From Clostridia bacterium (lineage in GTDB: Bacteria > Bacillota > Clostridia > Christensenellales > Aristaeellaceae): a stretch of DNA of 64,000 bases. Below, in pieces: positions 18,351 through 27,532 of this stretch; the stretch's first letter is position 1, and each line of letters opens with the position of its first letter. The translations under genes were made by a program, and so were the position numbers. A model generated the notes under the pieces. It searched no databases. It saw only the letters and a list, made by a program, of their open reading frames with translations, and had not been told where the DNA came from. The stretch covers positions 19,950 to 83,949 of the forward strand of contig CAAGII010000016.1 in NCBI GenBank assembly GCA_900769875.1, in the 5' to 3' direction.

Positions 18351-20234
18351 TTATTCTTCCCCGGAGGCGGGGTTTTCCTCCATCTGTGCCGCTTCGGGGT
18401 GCTGCGCTTCTACGGATTGCTGCGCTTCCTCGGGCTGCTGCGCTTCTTCGGATTGCTGCGCTTCCTCGGATTGCTGCGCTTCCTCGGGCTGTAGCGCCTG
18501 CTCAGGCATGGCTGTGCGCAGCCTCTCCGCCTCCTGCGCCTCCTGCTGATAGGCTGCGCTGACGGTCATGCGCACATGCCCTTTGGCGAGCGCATCCGCC
18601 ATGTCAAAATGCGTGTGATCCATGTGCTGCTGCTCTGCGCCCGCAGCGCTCTGGTAGACCAGCTTCACCGCAGGTTCCTCAGCCGCATGCTCACGCCACT
18701 CAAACACACAGATCACCGACAGAAGAATCAGAATCGGAATGATGCTGTAATGGTAGCGCACCTGCGTTTCCAGCAGCATAAAGCTCAGCGCTGAGGCAAG
18801 GAAGTACAGCATCGACAGCATCTGCAGCGGCATGGGCGCGCGCTGCCTGCGCCATGCCTCGATGGCGCCCAGCATCGAAAGCAGCAGGATCGCCATATAC
18901 ATCGGTCTTGTAAGCGTACGCACCTTTTCCAGCGACGCGCTCAGTTCCTCGGTCAGCGTCTGCTGCTGCCCCGCCCAGAGCAGATTCCAGTCGATGCCGA
19001 AATCATCCGTCTGCCAAAGATCGCGGAACTTGTAGACCATCAGATTCAGCACGTTTTCGGGCTCTGCGGACATGCGGTCGATTGCGCGCTGCATGGCTGC
19101 GGCGTGCGCCTCGTTCGCTGAACCGGTCTGCTCGTAGGCGTCTGCGAAGAAATCCGCGTCCTCCTGATTCCAGATGCCCTTGTGCTCGGCATTCAATCCC
19201 ACCATCATGTTGTAGCCGGAGGCGTTCAGTCCGGAAGCCGGCTGCTCCATGATGATGTCCTTGATGGCGCGCGTCATCACGTTTGCGCCGCCAAGGTAAA
19301 ACATGACCGCCACCAGCACGCACAGCCAGCCCTTGGAGAGCATCACACGCATGCCCTCGGTCTTGGCCTTGCCCGTCGGATCGCCGCCGGTCATCACCTG
19401 CACCACAGCCCACGCCGCCATCAGGAGCAGCGCCATGGGGCGGATCGCGCCCGCAATCGCGGTCATGACGCCAATGAGCGGCAGCGTCAATACCGCGCGC
19501 AGCGGAGAGGCGACATACAGGCTGTTCGGGCCGCGGTCGATCTCGTATACCATCATGTCCAGCGCCAGCAGCGTCATCATGGTGTAGCTCGGCTCGGTCG
19601 CCACCATGGTGCCGTACAGGATGTGCGAGGGCCACAGGCTCATCAGCGCCATGCCTGCCACCGAGGCCGCCTTGCCCATGGTACGGTACGCGATGCGGCC
19701 TACCAGCACCACCGAAATCATGCTGCACACGAGGTTCGCATACAGCGCGTTCTGCACGCTTGCGCCAAAGACGCGGAACACGGGCAGCAGCACCAGCATT
19801 GGGTAGCCGATGGTGTGCGGATACTGCGCGATATAGCGGCGATCCACCTCTGCCTCGGGCGATAGCATGGTGCCGCGGAGAAGATGATTGGCCATGCGGT
19901 AATACGTTTCAAAGTCGGACTCGGGCTCCAGTACAATCCCGTGAATCGTGCGAAGGCGCAGATACAGTCCCAGTCCGATCACCAGCGCGGATGCGGACAG
20001 CCACAGCGTGTTGCGCAGCCATAGCGGCATCCGGGGCGCGGCGCGGTTCACCACACGCACGCCAAGGAAGCATGCCAGCATCATACCCGTCAGGGACAGA
20101 AGGTACGCGCCCTGCAGCAGATACTCGCGCTCGGTTGCCCGGGTGTTGTATTCCAGCGCCGCGCTCAGCGCAAGGCCCATGCACATGATGAACAAGCCCA
20201 GCATCACATATTCCAGCGCGTTTTTTTTGCGCAT
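18351..20234 (-). CDS. GT-C type membrane glycosyltransferase (PMT/ArnT-like) with repeat tail
   Basis: 627 residues. About 11-12 membrane helices fill residues 8-470. The first large extracellular loop contains LEPESDFETYYRMANHLLRG with an acidic pair, in the position of the catalytic Asp/Glu of GT-C enzymes such as PMT and ArnT, which use polyprenyl-phosphate sugars. Downstream GYPMLVLLPVFRVFG fits the same fold. The C-terminal 130 residues are cytoplasmic or disordered and end in Glu/Ala/Gln repeats of six residues. Its start overlaps the stop of the tandem GT-C gene (TGATG) and GGGAGG lies upstream, so it is the last gene of the polysaccharide operon. It probably attaches a side-chain sugar (inference). 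The donor and acceptor are unknown. Confidence 0.78.
   Translation of the reverse strand: MRKKNALEYVMLGLFIMCMGLALSAALEYNTRATEREYLLQGAYLLSLTGMMLACFLGVRVVNRAAPRMPLWLRNTLWLSASALVIGLGLYLRLRTIHGIVLEPESDFETYYRMANHLLRGTMLSPEAEVDRRYIAQYPHTIGYPMLVLLPVFRVFGASVQNALYANLVCSMISVVLVGRIAYRTMGKAASVAGMALMSLWPSHILYGTMVATEPSYTMMTLLALDMMVYEIDRGPNSLYVASPLRAVLTLPLIGVMTAIAGAIRPMALLLMAAWAVVQVMTGGDPTGKAKTEGMRVMLSKGWLCVLVAVMFYLGGANVMTRAIKDIIMEQPASGLNASGYNMMVGLNAEHKGIWNQEDADFFADAYEQTGSANEAHAAAMQRAIDRMSAEPENVLNLMVYKFRDLWQTDDFGIDWNLLWAGQQQTLTEELSASLEKVRTLTRPMYMAILLLSMLGAIEAWRRQRAPMPLQMLSMLYFLASALSFMLLETQVRYHYSIIPILILLSVICVFEWREHAAEEPAVKLVYQSAAGAEQQHMDHTHFDMADALAKGHVRMTVSAAYQQEAQEAERLRTAMPEQALQPEEAQQSEEAQQSEEAQQPEEAQQSVEAQHPEAAQMEENPASGEE
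18400..18489 (-). repeat. Five tandem 18-bp units inside the GT-C gene
   Basis: Five in-frame copies with period 18, plus-strand form TGCTGCGCTTCCTCGGAT with one to four changes per copy. They encode repeated EEAQQS/P hexapeptides. Copy number may vary between strains by slippage. Confidence 0.88.
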
Positions 20235-23200
20235 CAGGCATTCCTCCCCTCGTTGGCTTTCAGATCGCGTCTGCCCATTGCCCTGCGAATCAGGGCGCGC
20301 AGCAGCACGGTGGCTGCTGTGATGACCATCAGGTCATGACAAAGCATGAAGGTGAACAGCTGCTTGTTGTTGTCCGCAAAGCCGTTGCCGATCACCGTCA
20401 GCGGATACTGGAAGGCGCCTGTCAGCATCACGCACACAAACAGGAACGCCAGCAGCCGCTGCTGCGCGCAGCGCCCGCGCGAGCACATGACGCGGATGCA
20501 CACAATCAGCCCAGCGCCGTAAAGCAGCACATACTGCCAGAAGGCCTGACACGCAGTGTAGGGACGCACAGCCTGCCAAAGATTGAAGCGGTACATTCCC
20601 TCGTGCAGATCATAGCGCTCGTCCGTATACGCCATGAAATGACTGTGCAGGGTGCGGGACTCCTGCGCCGCGTGGTCAAGCATTTTCAGCAGATCGCCCG
20701 GATGGCGCAGATAGTAGCGCACCATGGTAAGCGCGTTGATTTTGCTGTAGATGGCTTCCTCCGCCTCGTCCGACAGCATGGGATACACATAATCCTCGTC
20801 CGCATGGTAGGCATGCTTGCCGATGTCCGCCTTGAGCACGGGATCAAGCCCCAGCTCCTCCATGGCGGCGTCCACATCGTCCGCAATCATCAGCGCGCCG
20901 TAGAACACGCTCTGCCAGACCGTCTGCTTGGAGGAAATCTCGTCGTTCTTGCGGTACACGCCCACGCTATCCCATGCCACATAACCGCACAAAAGCGTCA
21001 TCACCAGCGCATAGCACACGCTGCGAGCCCACATGGGCAGACGCTGTACCATGGTCGAATGCTCCTTGCGCACAGGGCGATGGTAGACGCCCAGCACGAT
21101 CATCAACGCAAGCCCTGATGGCATCGCCAGCAGCAGCTGCGCCTTGGAGCATGTCAGCATCCTGACGGAGACGGCAAGCAGCGCCAGCCAGAGCATGCGC
21201 CGCCTGCCTGCGCGCGGCATGACCATCAAATGCACCGCGCAGGCCAGCATCAGCATCAGCGAGGTGCAGATGGTGCTTTCGCCAAAGAGCGAATTGTACC
21301 ATGCCACATAGTTTTCGCCAAAGAGCATCGCCACCAGCAGCACGCCCATGAAAAGCGTGCCGCGTCCAAGCAGCGGATAGAGATCGTGCAAAAGCAGAAG
21401 CACCGCCGCAAGGGTCAGCGCCAGCAGAATCCATGCCTGCACCAGCGTGGAGTACGGCGAGCCGGTTACAAGGCTCCACAATCGCACCAGCATCGACGGG
21501 AAAATGAGCGAATAGGTCGGGTCGGCGGAGGTCAGACGCTGCGGATGGAACGGCTCGCGGTAATCGTATTCCTCAACCACGCGCGTGGCAAGCTGATCGC
21601 TGCTGTGATCCAGCAGCTCCCTTGTCCAGTACAGATCGATCTGCTCCATCATGCGGCCAAAGTCGCCGTTGTTCACACCGCCGATGTGCCGTGCAGGCAG
21701 CAGCAGACAGCAGCAGATCGTAAATGCCATGATCGCGCAGAGCCACATGACCGCGCTGCGTCCCGGTCTCAATCTGTCAAGGCGGGCAAAAGGCGCGCGC
21801 ACCTCCGCATGCTGCCACGGGAGCGACAGTGGCGCGTCATGCGAAGCAAGGAAGGCGAGCAGCCGCTGCGTGAACAGCGCAAGCGCCGCGATACCGCCCA
21901 GCAGACCAAGCCATCCCAGGAAAAAGAACATCACCTTTGTCATGGCTACGTCAAGTCCGCCTGTCAGGATCATGGAGACAGGCAGCATCAGCGCGCCGCA
22001 CGCACAAAGCGAGGAAAGCGCAAGGCACAGCCTGCGCAGCCCCTGTCTGCACGCAATGGACAATCCAAGCAGAGCAAGCGCCGCGCCAATCATGCGCCAG
22101 GTGGTCGCCTCGAGGCCGCCCTCGCCAAACAGCAGGCGAAGCAGCATCAGGGGCGAAGGGCGTTCAAAGCCGCGCTCCCAGCCTTCATACACCACGCGCC
22201 CGTTGATCGCGTCATAATAATGGTTCTTCTTGTCGCGCAGAAGCTGCGTCACAAGCTCCGGATGCTTCAGGCAGTAGGCCACGCGCTTTTCAAGGCTGAT
22301 GGCCTCGCGCAGATGCTCGTCACCGCGCGGGTCATGCGCAAAGAGCGACGCATCGTCATAATAGGAGCGGCCGATGTCACGCTGATAATCCGCGTCCAGC
22401 CCGAAGCCCGCCAGCACGCGCTCAGGATCGTCCGTCACCTGAAGGTAGCCCTGAAACACCGCCAGATGATTGGCCGCGTCCGAGCGGATATCCGCCTGGG
22501 CTGCGACGCTCACCGCCACGCTTGTGCCGCCCGCGACGAGCGCGGCAGCCGTCAGCACGCAGTAGAACGGCCTCTCGCAGCGCTGTGGCAGCGCATGCCA
22601 GACCGTCATCAACACGCAGATAACCACAGCCGGCAGGAAGGCAAGCATCTGCGGCTGCGTCTGTAACAGCGCAACGCCCGGCACAAGCACCATCGCTACC
22701 CGCAGGAAGCCCGAGCCCCGGTCGCCGCACAGTGCGTTGACCGTGCAGCCGATCAGGAGCATCAGCCACGCCATGGCGGCGCCCATGGGATAAAGGCTGT
22801 TCAGATAGGCGGTGATATCGCTGTGCATCATCGCCAGCGTCATCACCGCAGCGCTCGCGATGGCTGCCGTGCGGCTGCGCCGGTACAGCCCGCTCACCGC
22901 AAGGTAAACGCCCAGCGCGATCATCAGCGCGTAGGCGCAGGCAAGCAGCCTTGTGTCAAAGAGAAGGCCAAAGGGCTGCGTCACAAGGCGCACCAGCGCT
23001 GCCGGGTACAGCATGCCGGGCTGTCCGGGCTTCAAAAGCGACGCATAGTCGAACCGCTGATAGGCGAACGCTTGCGCCACGTCGCCCGGCTGCACCTGCT
23101 CGTCCGCCCATGTGATGCGCAGCTGCTCCATCGCGCCGACATAGGAGGCGTCGGAGGTTACGCTGACCTGCGGCGCAGCAAAGAGCGTATACAGGATGGC

Positions 23201-23260
23201 GCAAAGCGCCAGCAGCGCGGCCACCGCGCCCACTTCCCTGCCCCTTCGCTGATCGGTCAT
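20234..23260 (-). CDS. Tandem-duplicated GT-C-like membrane protein
   Basis: 1008 residues, ATG after AGGTGG. Two homologous halves of about 500 residues each start with an extracellular acidic motif (TSDASYVGAMEQLRITW near residue 35; NNGDFGRMMEQIDLYW near 545). This is followed by a proline-rich loop ending in YPAALVRL or FPSMLVRL and several membrane helices. Each half ends with a soluble extracellular segment, VFQGYLQVTDDPERVLAGFGLD in the first and VFYGALMIADDVDAAMEELGLD in the second, then a YCLKHPELV or YYLRHPGDL phrase. A single-copy relative is the 505-residue protein at 33,531-35,048. The layout fits GT-C glycosyltransferases or polysaccharide-modifying membrane proteins. It lies between the SGNH gene and the other GT-C gene in the polysaccharide operon. 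The activity is unproven. Confidence 0.78.
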   Translation of the reverse strand: MTDQRRGREVGAVAALLALCAILYTLFAAPQVSVTSDASYVGAMEQLRITWADEQVQPGDVAQAFAYQRFDYASLLKPGQPGMLYPAALVRLVTQPFGLLFDTRLLACAYALMIALGVYLAVSGLYRRSRTAAIASAAVMTLAMMHSDITAYLNSLYPMGAAMAWLMLLIGCTVNALCGDRGSGFLRVAMVLVPGVALLQTQPQMLAFLPAVVICVLMTVWHALPQRCERPFYCVLTAAALVAGGTSVAVSVAAQADIRSDAANHLAVFQGYLQVTDDPERVLAGFGLDADYQRDIGRSYYDDASLFAHDPRGDEHLREAISLEKRVAYCLKHPELVTQLLRDKKNHYYDAINGRVVYEGWERGFERPSPLMLLRLLFGEGGLEATTWRMIGAALALLGLSIACRQGLRRLCLALSSLCACGALMLPVSMILTGGLDVAMTKVMFFFLGWLGLLGGIAALALFTQRLLAFLASHDAPLSLPWQHAEVRAPFARLDRLRPGRSAVMWLCAIMAFTICCCLLLPARHIGGVNNGDFGRMMEQIDLYWTRELLDHSSDQLATRVVEEYDYREPFHPQRLTSADPTYSLIFPSMLVRLWSLVTGSPYSTLVQAWILLALTLAAVLLLLHDLYPLLGRGTLFMGVLLVAMLFGENYVAWYNSLFGESTICTSLMLMLACAVHLMVMPRAGRRRMLWLALLAVSVRMLTCSKAQLLLAMPSGLALMIVLGVYHRPVRKEHSTMVQRLPMWARSVCYALVMTLLCGYVAWDSVGVYRKNDEISSKQTVWQSVFYGALMIADDVDAAMEELGLDPVLKADIGKHAYHADEDYVYPMLSDEAEEAIYSKINALTMVRYYLRHPGDLLKMLDHAAQESRTLHSHFMAYTDERYDLHEGMYRFNLWQAVRPYTACQAFWQYVLLYGAGLIVCIRVMCSRGRCAQQRLLAFLFVCVMLTGAFQYPLTVIGNGFADNNKQLFTFMLCHDLMVITAATVLLRALIRRAMGRRDLKANEGRNA

Positions 23261-23294
23261 GCTTCCACCTCATTTCCATAAGCGTATGCGCAAA

Positions 23295-25934
23295 TCAGAA
23301 ACGGCTGTTCGTTTCCACAGCGCGTGAGCGCTCCGCCGCTTCCTCCGGCGTGATCGCGCCATCCTCCAGCGCGAGGCTGTCCACCATCGCAAGGCCGAAG
23401 CGGAACAGCCTGCCATCCGCGTCCTGCTGGCATCCGACCAGCAGCTGTCCGTCATAGGGGACGCACGGGCTGGTGAAGCTCGTCTGCACCGCGCCGTTCA
23501 CGGCGACCGTGTAGTCGTCCCCGTGCTTTGCGATGACCAGGTGCATGCTGCTGCGCCCGGAAGGCAGCTCATACCGCCACGTCTGCAGCCCGCCGAGATA
23601 CAGCGTGACCGACTCCGTATCGTCCTGCCGCAGCATCAGTCCGCGATAGCCAACATCCGGCTGCTCAGCAAAGCAGGACAGGTACACGCCCTTGTTGCTG
23701 CCGCGCTGGAGCACGACGGTGGTATCCAGCGTCCAGTCCTTATTGGCGTCAAAGAGCTGCACGCCGGTCTCCACACAGCGTTCCGCGCCATTGCCGAGGA
23801 AGGGGTGCGGCATGGTGTAGGCAACCGTTGAAACAACTGCCTCATGCACCGTGGGAAGCGCGGCGGGCTCATACCGCCACGCAAGGATTTCCACCTCCGT
23901 CAGACACCCGGCCAGCACGGTCAGGCTGTTCACGCGGGTCTGGCTCTGGCGGAACACCTGTCCGCTCCCGTTCAGCTCAGCGCCCACCAGCAGCTGGCCT
24001 GCGTAGGCTTCCGCCGGAGATAGCACGCCGTCAAGCAGCTTCTCACCGTTCAGATACACGGTGTAGGCATTCATGTTCTTCACCACGGCAAGGCGCGCTG
24101 GTTCATCGAGGACGACAGGCACGCTGATGCCCTGATTGTTGCCAAACACGATATTGAGGCTTCCGTCCGAAAGCTGACGAACCAGCAGTCCGCGATAGTG
24201 ATCGGTTTCCTCTGCAAAGTCGGCAAAATACACACCGTCGCCGCTATTTTGCGCGGGCAACAGCTCGGACAGCAGGGTAAAGCACGAGCCCGCGTCCTCA
24301 AACAGGCGCAGTCCGGTATCCACATACGCGGGATACCCATCCGTGCCGCCCACAAACTGCTCCGGCAGTGTGTAGATGACCTCGGGCTTCTCCACGCCCT
24401 GCCCCAGCGGCAGCGGCATAGCAGGCAGCGTCGGGGGATTCCAGGCCTGCACCTGCGCGCTGGTCATCACGTGGTCATACACTTCCAGATTCAGCACATG
24501 CGTGCGGCTGAAACGGAATTTTTCACCGTTCGCGCTCAACTCCTGACAGCCGACAAGCAGGTTGCCTGCGTAGGCGTTGCAGGGAAGCTGATAGCTGCTG
24601 AGCACTACGATACCGTTCCAGTAGACGGTGTAATGGTCAATATCCTTGACGATGGCGATGGTTGCGGTATCGCCCTGATACTCGGGCATCTGTATTTCAT
24701 ACTTTTCGCCCAGCAGCAGCGTCACCGTATGCTCCCTCGTCTTGCGCATCAGCAGGCCATAGTAGCCGTCCGCCACATTTTCGGAGAAGCAGGACATGTA
24801 CACGCCGTCGTCTCCAACGGTTTTCATGTCGATACGGGTCAGCAGCGTCCACGATTGATAGCGATTGTCGTAGAGTTTGACGCCGGTGTCGATCATGCGG
24901 TTCACACCGTCGCCCGTGAACTGGGTTTCCATCGCGTAGGCGGCATACTGGGCTGTGGCTGCGTTCTCTGTGCGGTTCCACAGATGTCCGTCGTCCCGCC
25001 TGCGGTCGGGCAACTGGAAGCGTTCGCTCAGATAGCGCCCAACGTCGGCGGTCAGCTTGGCGATGCCGCTGTATTGCAGATGACCGACATCATAAAAGTC
25101 GCTCGCGGGATCAATGCCGATCTCCTGCCAGTTTTTCAGATAATTCAGCGTCGGCACGCCGTATTCCTCGGCGATGGCAGTCAGGCGGTTGAGCTTCCTT
25201 GCTTCGCTCTCCGTCGCTTCATAGGGCGCAATCAGCAGCACCAGCTGCACGCCTTTGCTTTTACACAGGTCGATCATGCTGCGCAGATACTTTTCATTTT
25301 TATCCGAGAGCGGCTCCTGCCCGGTGATGGAGGCGTAATCCAGCAAATTGACATGCGCGATACGATCGGTCGGCAGCTGAATTCTGTTCACATCCAGCTC
25401 GCGGGTATAGTACCCGAAATCAAAATCGCTTGCTTCCAGCTCGCTGTAGCGGGTGTGGTAGTAGGGCATGCCCCACAGCGCTTCCACGGTCTTTTGCCAT
25501 GTCGGAAAGGAAGCGAACGCGTTTGCGATCTTGTCAAGGCTCGGGCGAAGCGCAAGGGTGTTCTTAAGCGCGGCAGTTTCGGCGGAATAATCCACATCCG
25601 TGCCCGCCATGAACACCTCGACCACCGCAACCTGCGGCTTCTGGTATTTCAGACCCTCCTTGAGGAAATAGTACGAGTTCCACAGCGGCTGCATGCCGCC
25701 CCACAGGCTGTAGCTTGCAATGCCGTAATCATCCCAGAGCATGCCGTTATCCACGTTCATGCCCACATGGGAGGAGCCGACCATCAGCACATCCACCGTG
25801 TCGGCAGGCAGGGCGTAGTATTTCTTCATGGGGGCGATCGCGTCGTCCGCCTTGGTGGACAGCACCTGATCCGTTACATAGTACGCTCCCAGCAGGAGCG
25901 TCAGAAACAGCACAACCGCAGCCAGCTTTTTCAT
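23295..25934 (-). CDS. SGNH/DHHW-type acyl-transfer protein with three LamG-like repeats
   Basis: 879 residues from the ATG of MKKLAAVV, six bases after AAAGGAG. A signal anchor (5-22) is followed by an SGNH domain (about 45-310): block I is VGSSHVGMN (catalytic Ser 54 or 55), and D282 and H285 in YDVGHLQYSG complete the triad. Residues 330-870 hold three repeats of about 170 residues. Each repeat has a D/ETG-V/L-K/R/Q-L-Y/F start, a DGVY or KGVY strand, a GLLMRK or GLMLRQ strand, and ends with AGNLLVGCQ or DGQLLVGCQ, as in LamG/concanavalin-like sandwiches. The gene begins 16 bases after the MBOAT gene, the classic AlgI/AlgJ-X, PatA/PatB or DltB/DltD pairing. It should complete O-acylation of the polysaccharide outside the membrane, the LamG domains binding glycan (inference). 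Confidence 0.83.
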   Translation of the reverse strand: MKKLAAVVLFLTLLLGAYYVTDQVLSTKADDAIAPMKKYYALPADTVDVLMVGSSHVGMNVDNGMLWDDYGIASYSLWGGMQPLWNSYYFLKEGLKYQKPQVAVVEVFMAGTDVDYSAETAALKNTLALRPSLDKIANAFASFPTWQKTVEALWGMPYYHTRYSELEASDFDFGYYTRELDVNRIQLPTDRIAHVNLLDYASITGQEPLSDKNEKYLRSMIDLCKSKGVQLVLLIAPYEATESEARKLNRLTAIAEEYGVPTLNYLKNWQEIGIDPASDFYDVGHLQYSGIAKLTADVGRYLSERFQLPDRRRDDGHLWNRTENAATAQYAAYAMETQFTGDGVNRMIDTGVKLYDNRYQSWTLLTRIDMKTVGDDGVYMSCFSENVADGYYGLLMRKTREHTVTLLLGEKYEIQMPEYQGDTATIAIVKDIDHYTVYWNGIVVLSSYQLPCNAYAGNLLVGCQELSANGEKFRFSRTHVLNLEVYDHVMTSAQVQAWNPPTLPAMPLPLGQGVEKPEVIYTLPEQFVGGTDGYPAYVDTGLRLFEDAGSCFTLLSELLPAQNSGDGVYFADFAEETDHYRGLLVRQLSDGSLNIVFGNNQGISVPVVLDEPARLAVVKNMNAYTVYLNGEKLLDGVLSPAEAYAGQLLVGAELNGSGQVFRQSQTRVNSLTVLAGCLTEVEILAWRYEPAALPTVHEAVVSTVAYTMPHPFLGNGAERCVETGVQLFDANKDWTLDTTVVLQRGSNKGVYLSCFAEQPDVGYRGLMLRQDDTESVTLYLGGLQTWRYELPSGRSSMHLVIAKHGDDYTVAVNGAVQTSFTSPCVPYDGQLLVGCQQDADGRLFRFGLAMVDSLALEDGAITPEEAAERSRAVETNSRF

Positions 25935-25950
25935 GGGAAGCTCCTTTCCG

Positions 25951-27444
25951 TCAGAACTGGAAGTAGATAAACGCCGCCGCGTCAAAGCCCGGGCCGTAGA
26001 TGCCCAGTACCAGGACCGAAAGCACGCCGGCGATCACAACCGTCCAGCGAAGCCAGGCTTCCTGTCTGCCAAGCGTTTCGCGCAAGCGTATGCCGCGCTC
26101 CTGCATCACGCTGACTGCGAGCATCACCGCAAGGCTTACGCCCAGCGTCACCCACTGCGCCGTGTCAAAGCCCAGCTGCAGGAGGCTGCCATTGAGCAGT
26201 ACCTCGGGGTTCCACACAAACAGGCGGCGCAGGATGCCAAACGCATCGCTCACCGTGTTGGCGCGGAAAAAGACCCACGCAATGTCAATCAGCACAAAGG
26301 TCGTCAGCATCTGCAGCAGCCGGTGGCTGAACGTATCGGTGCGCATGCCGCACCGGCGCATCAGCTTCTGGCGCAAGGGCTTGAGGAGACTGCCAATCAC
26401 CTGATAGAGGCCGTTGAGCGCGCCCCAGATGACATAGTTCCATGCCGCGCCGTGCCACAGACCCGAGCACAGGAACACAATCATGATATTGAGATAACGG
26501 CGCACCTTTCCCTTGCGGTTGCCGCCCAGAGGAATGTACAGATAATCGCGGAACCATGTGGAAAGCGAAATGTGCCATCTGCGCCAAAAGTCCGCCACAG
26601 AGGTAGCGAAGTAGGGACGGCGGAAGTTTTCCATCAGGTCAAAGCCCATCACCTGCGCCGCGCCGATGGCGATGCAGGAGTAGCCCGCAAAGTCGCCGTA
26701 CACCTGCACTGCGAAGAGCAGCATCGCGACGAGCAGCTCCAGGCCGCTGTAGTAGGAGGAATAGTTGAACACCTGATTGACCACGATCGCAGCGCGGTCG
26801 GCAATCACGATCTTCTGGAAAAAGCCCCACACCATCATCAGCAGACCATCGCGCACCGCGGAAAAGGAGAAGCGGTGCGGCTCGTCAAACTGGGTCAGCA
26901 GATGGGAGGAGCGCTCAATCGGGCCTGCGACCAGCTGCGGGAAGAAGCTGACAAAGGTCGCGTACCTGAAGAAGTTCTTCTCCACGCGCACCTGACGGCG
27001 GTACACGTCCATGGTATAGGAAAGCGCCTGAAAAATGTAGAACGAGATACCGACGGGCAACAGCACATCAAACCCGGGCTTGACCGCCGCAAGACCCATA
27101 GAGGCGCGCACCGTGTTGATGTTGTCCACCACAAAGCCGAAATACTTGAAGAAGAACAGGATACCCAGATTGATGGCAAAGGAGAGCGCAATCCACGCCT
27201 TTTCATGGACAAGCACGCGCTTGCCCGCCTCCCTTCGCTGCATGGCGCGCCCGATGAGCAGACCCGAGCCGAAGGTGACCAGCGTGGACAGGAGCAAAAG
27301 CAAGGCGTAGGTCGGATTCCAGCACATGTAAAAGGCATAGGAGGTCACCAGCAGCCAGTACATGCGCAGCCTGCCCGGAATGGCATAGTACAAAAGCACC
27401 ACCGCCGGGAAGAAGAGCAGGAATTCAATGGAGTTAAACAGCAT
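25951..27444 (-). CDS. MBOAT family O-acyltransferase
   Basis: 497 residues with about 11-12 membrane helices. It begins with MLFNSIEFLLFFPAV, the typical AlgI/DltB/PatA start. The active-site region contains FLCSGLWHGAAWNYVIWG with the catalytic His, and the preceding WRRWHISLSTWFRDYLYIPLGG is the conserved cytoplasmic loop. The enzyme passes acyl (usually acetyl) groups across the membrane to a surface polymer through a partner SGNH protein encoded directly downstream. The start follows ACGGAGA. It lies 88 bases after the BcsB-like gene in the same operon. Confidence 0.93.
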   Translation of the reverse strand: MLFNSIEFLLFFPAVVLLYYAIPGRLRMYWLLVTSYAFYMCWNPTYALLLLLSTLVTFGSGLLIGRAMQRREAGKRVLVHEKAWIALSFAINLGILFFFKYFGFVVDNINTVRASMGLAAVKPGFDVLLPVGISFYIFQALSYTMDVYRRQVRVEKNFFRYATFVSFFPQLVAGPIERSSHLLTQFDEPHRFSFSAVRDGLLMMVWGFFQKIVIADRAAIVVNQVFNYSSYYSGLELLVAMLLFAVQVYGDFAGYSCIAIGAAQVMGFDLMENFRRPYFATSVADFWRRWHISLSTWFRDYLYIPLGGNRKGKVRRYLNIMIVFLCSGLWHGAAWNYVIWGALNGLYQVIGSLLKPLRQKLMRRCGMRTDTFSHRLLQMLTTFVLIDIAWVFFRANTVSDAFGILRRLFVWNPEVLLNGSLLQLGFDTAQWVTLGVSLAVMLAVSVMQERGIRLRETLGRQEAWLRWTVVIAGVLSVLVLGIYGPGFDAAAFIYFQF

Positions 27445-27532
27445 GGCAATTCTCCGTTCCGTCGATCGTCTTGTGATGCTCAGGCAGGTTCACGTCTTGC
27501 TTGCGCCCGTTTGTCGTCAATGTGCCGCCGAC

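Noticed and set aside
18400..18489. Tandem repeats that could be mistaken for a CRISPR array
   Set aside because: The units are directly adjacent with no spacers, are in frame and encode a repeated hexapeptide.
21230..22666. A plus-strand frame of 478 codons opposite the tandem GT-C gene
   Set aside because: The encoded text is Arg/His/Gln-rich and the minus-strand frame has clear membrane helices and internal repeats.
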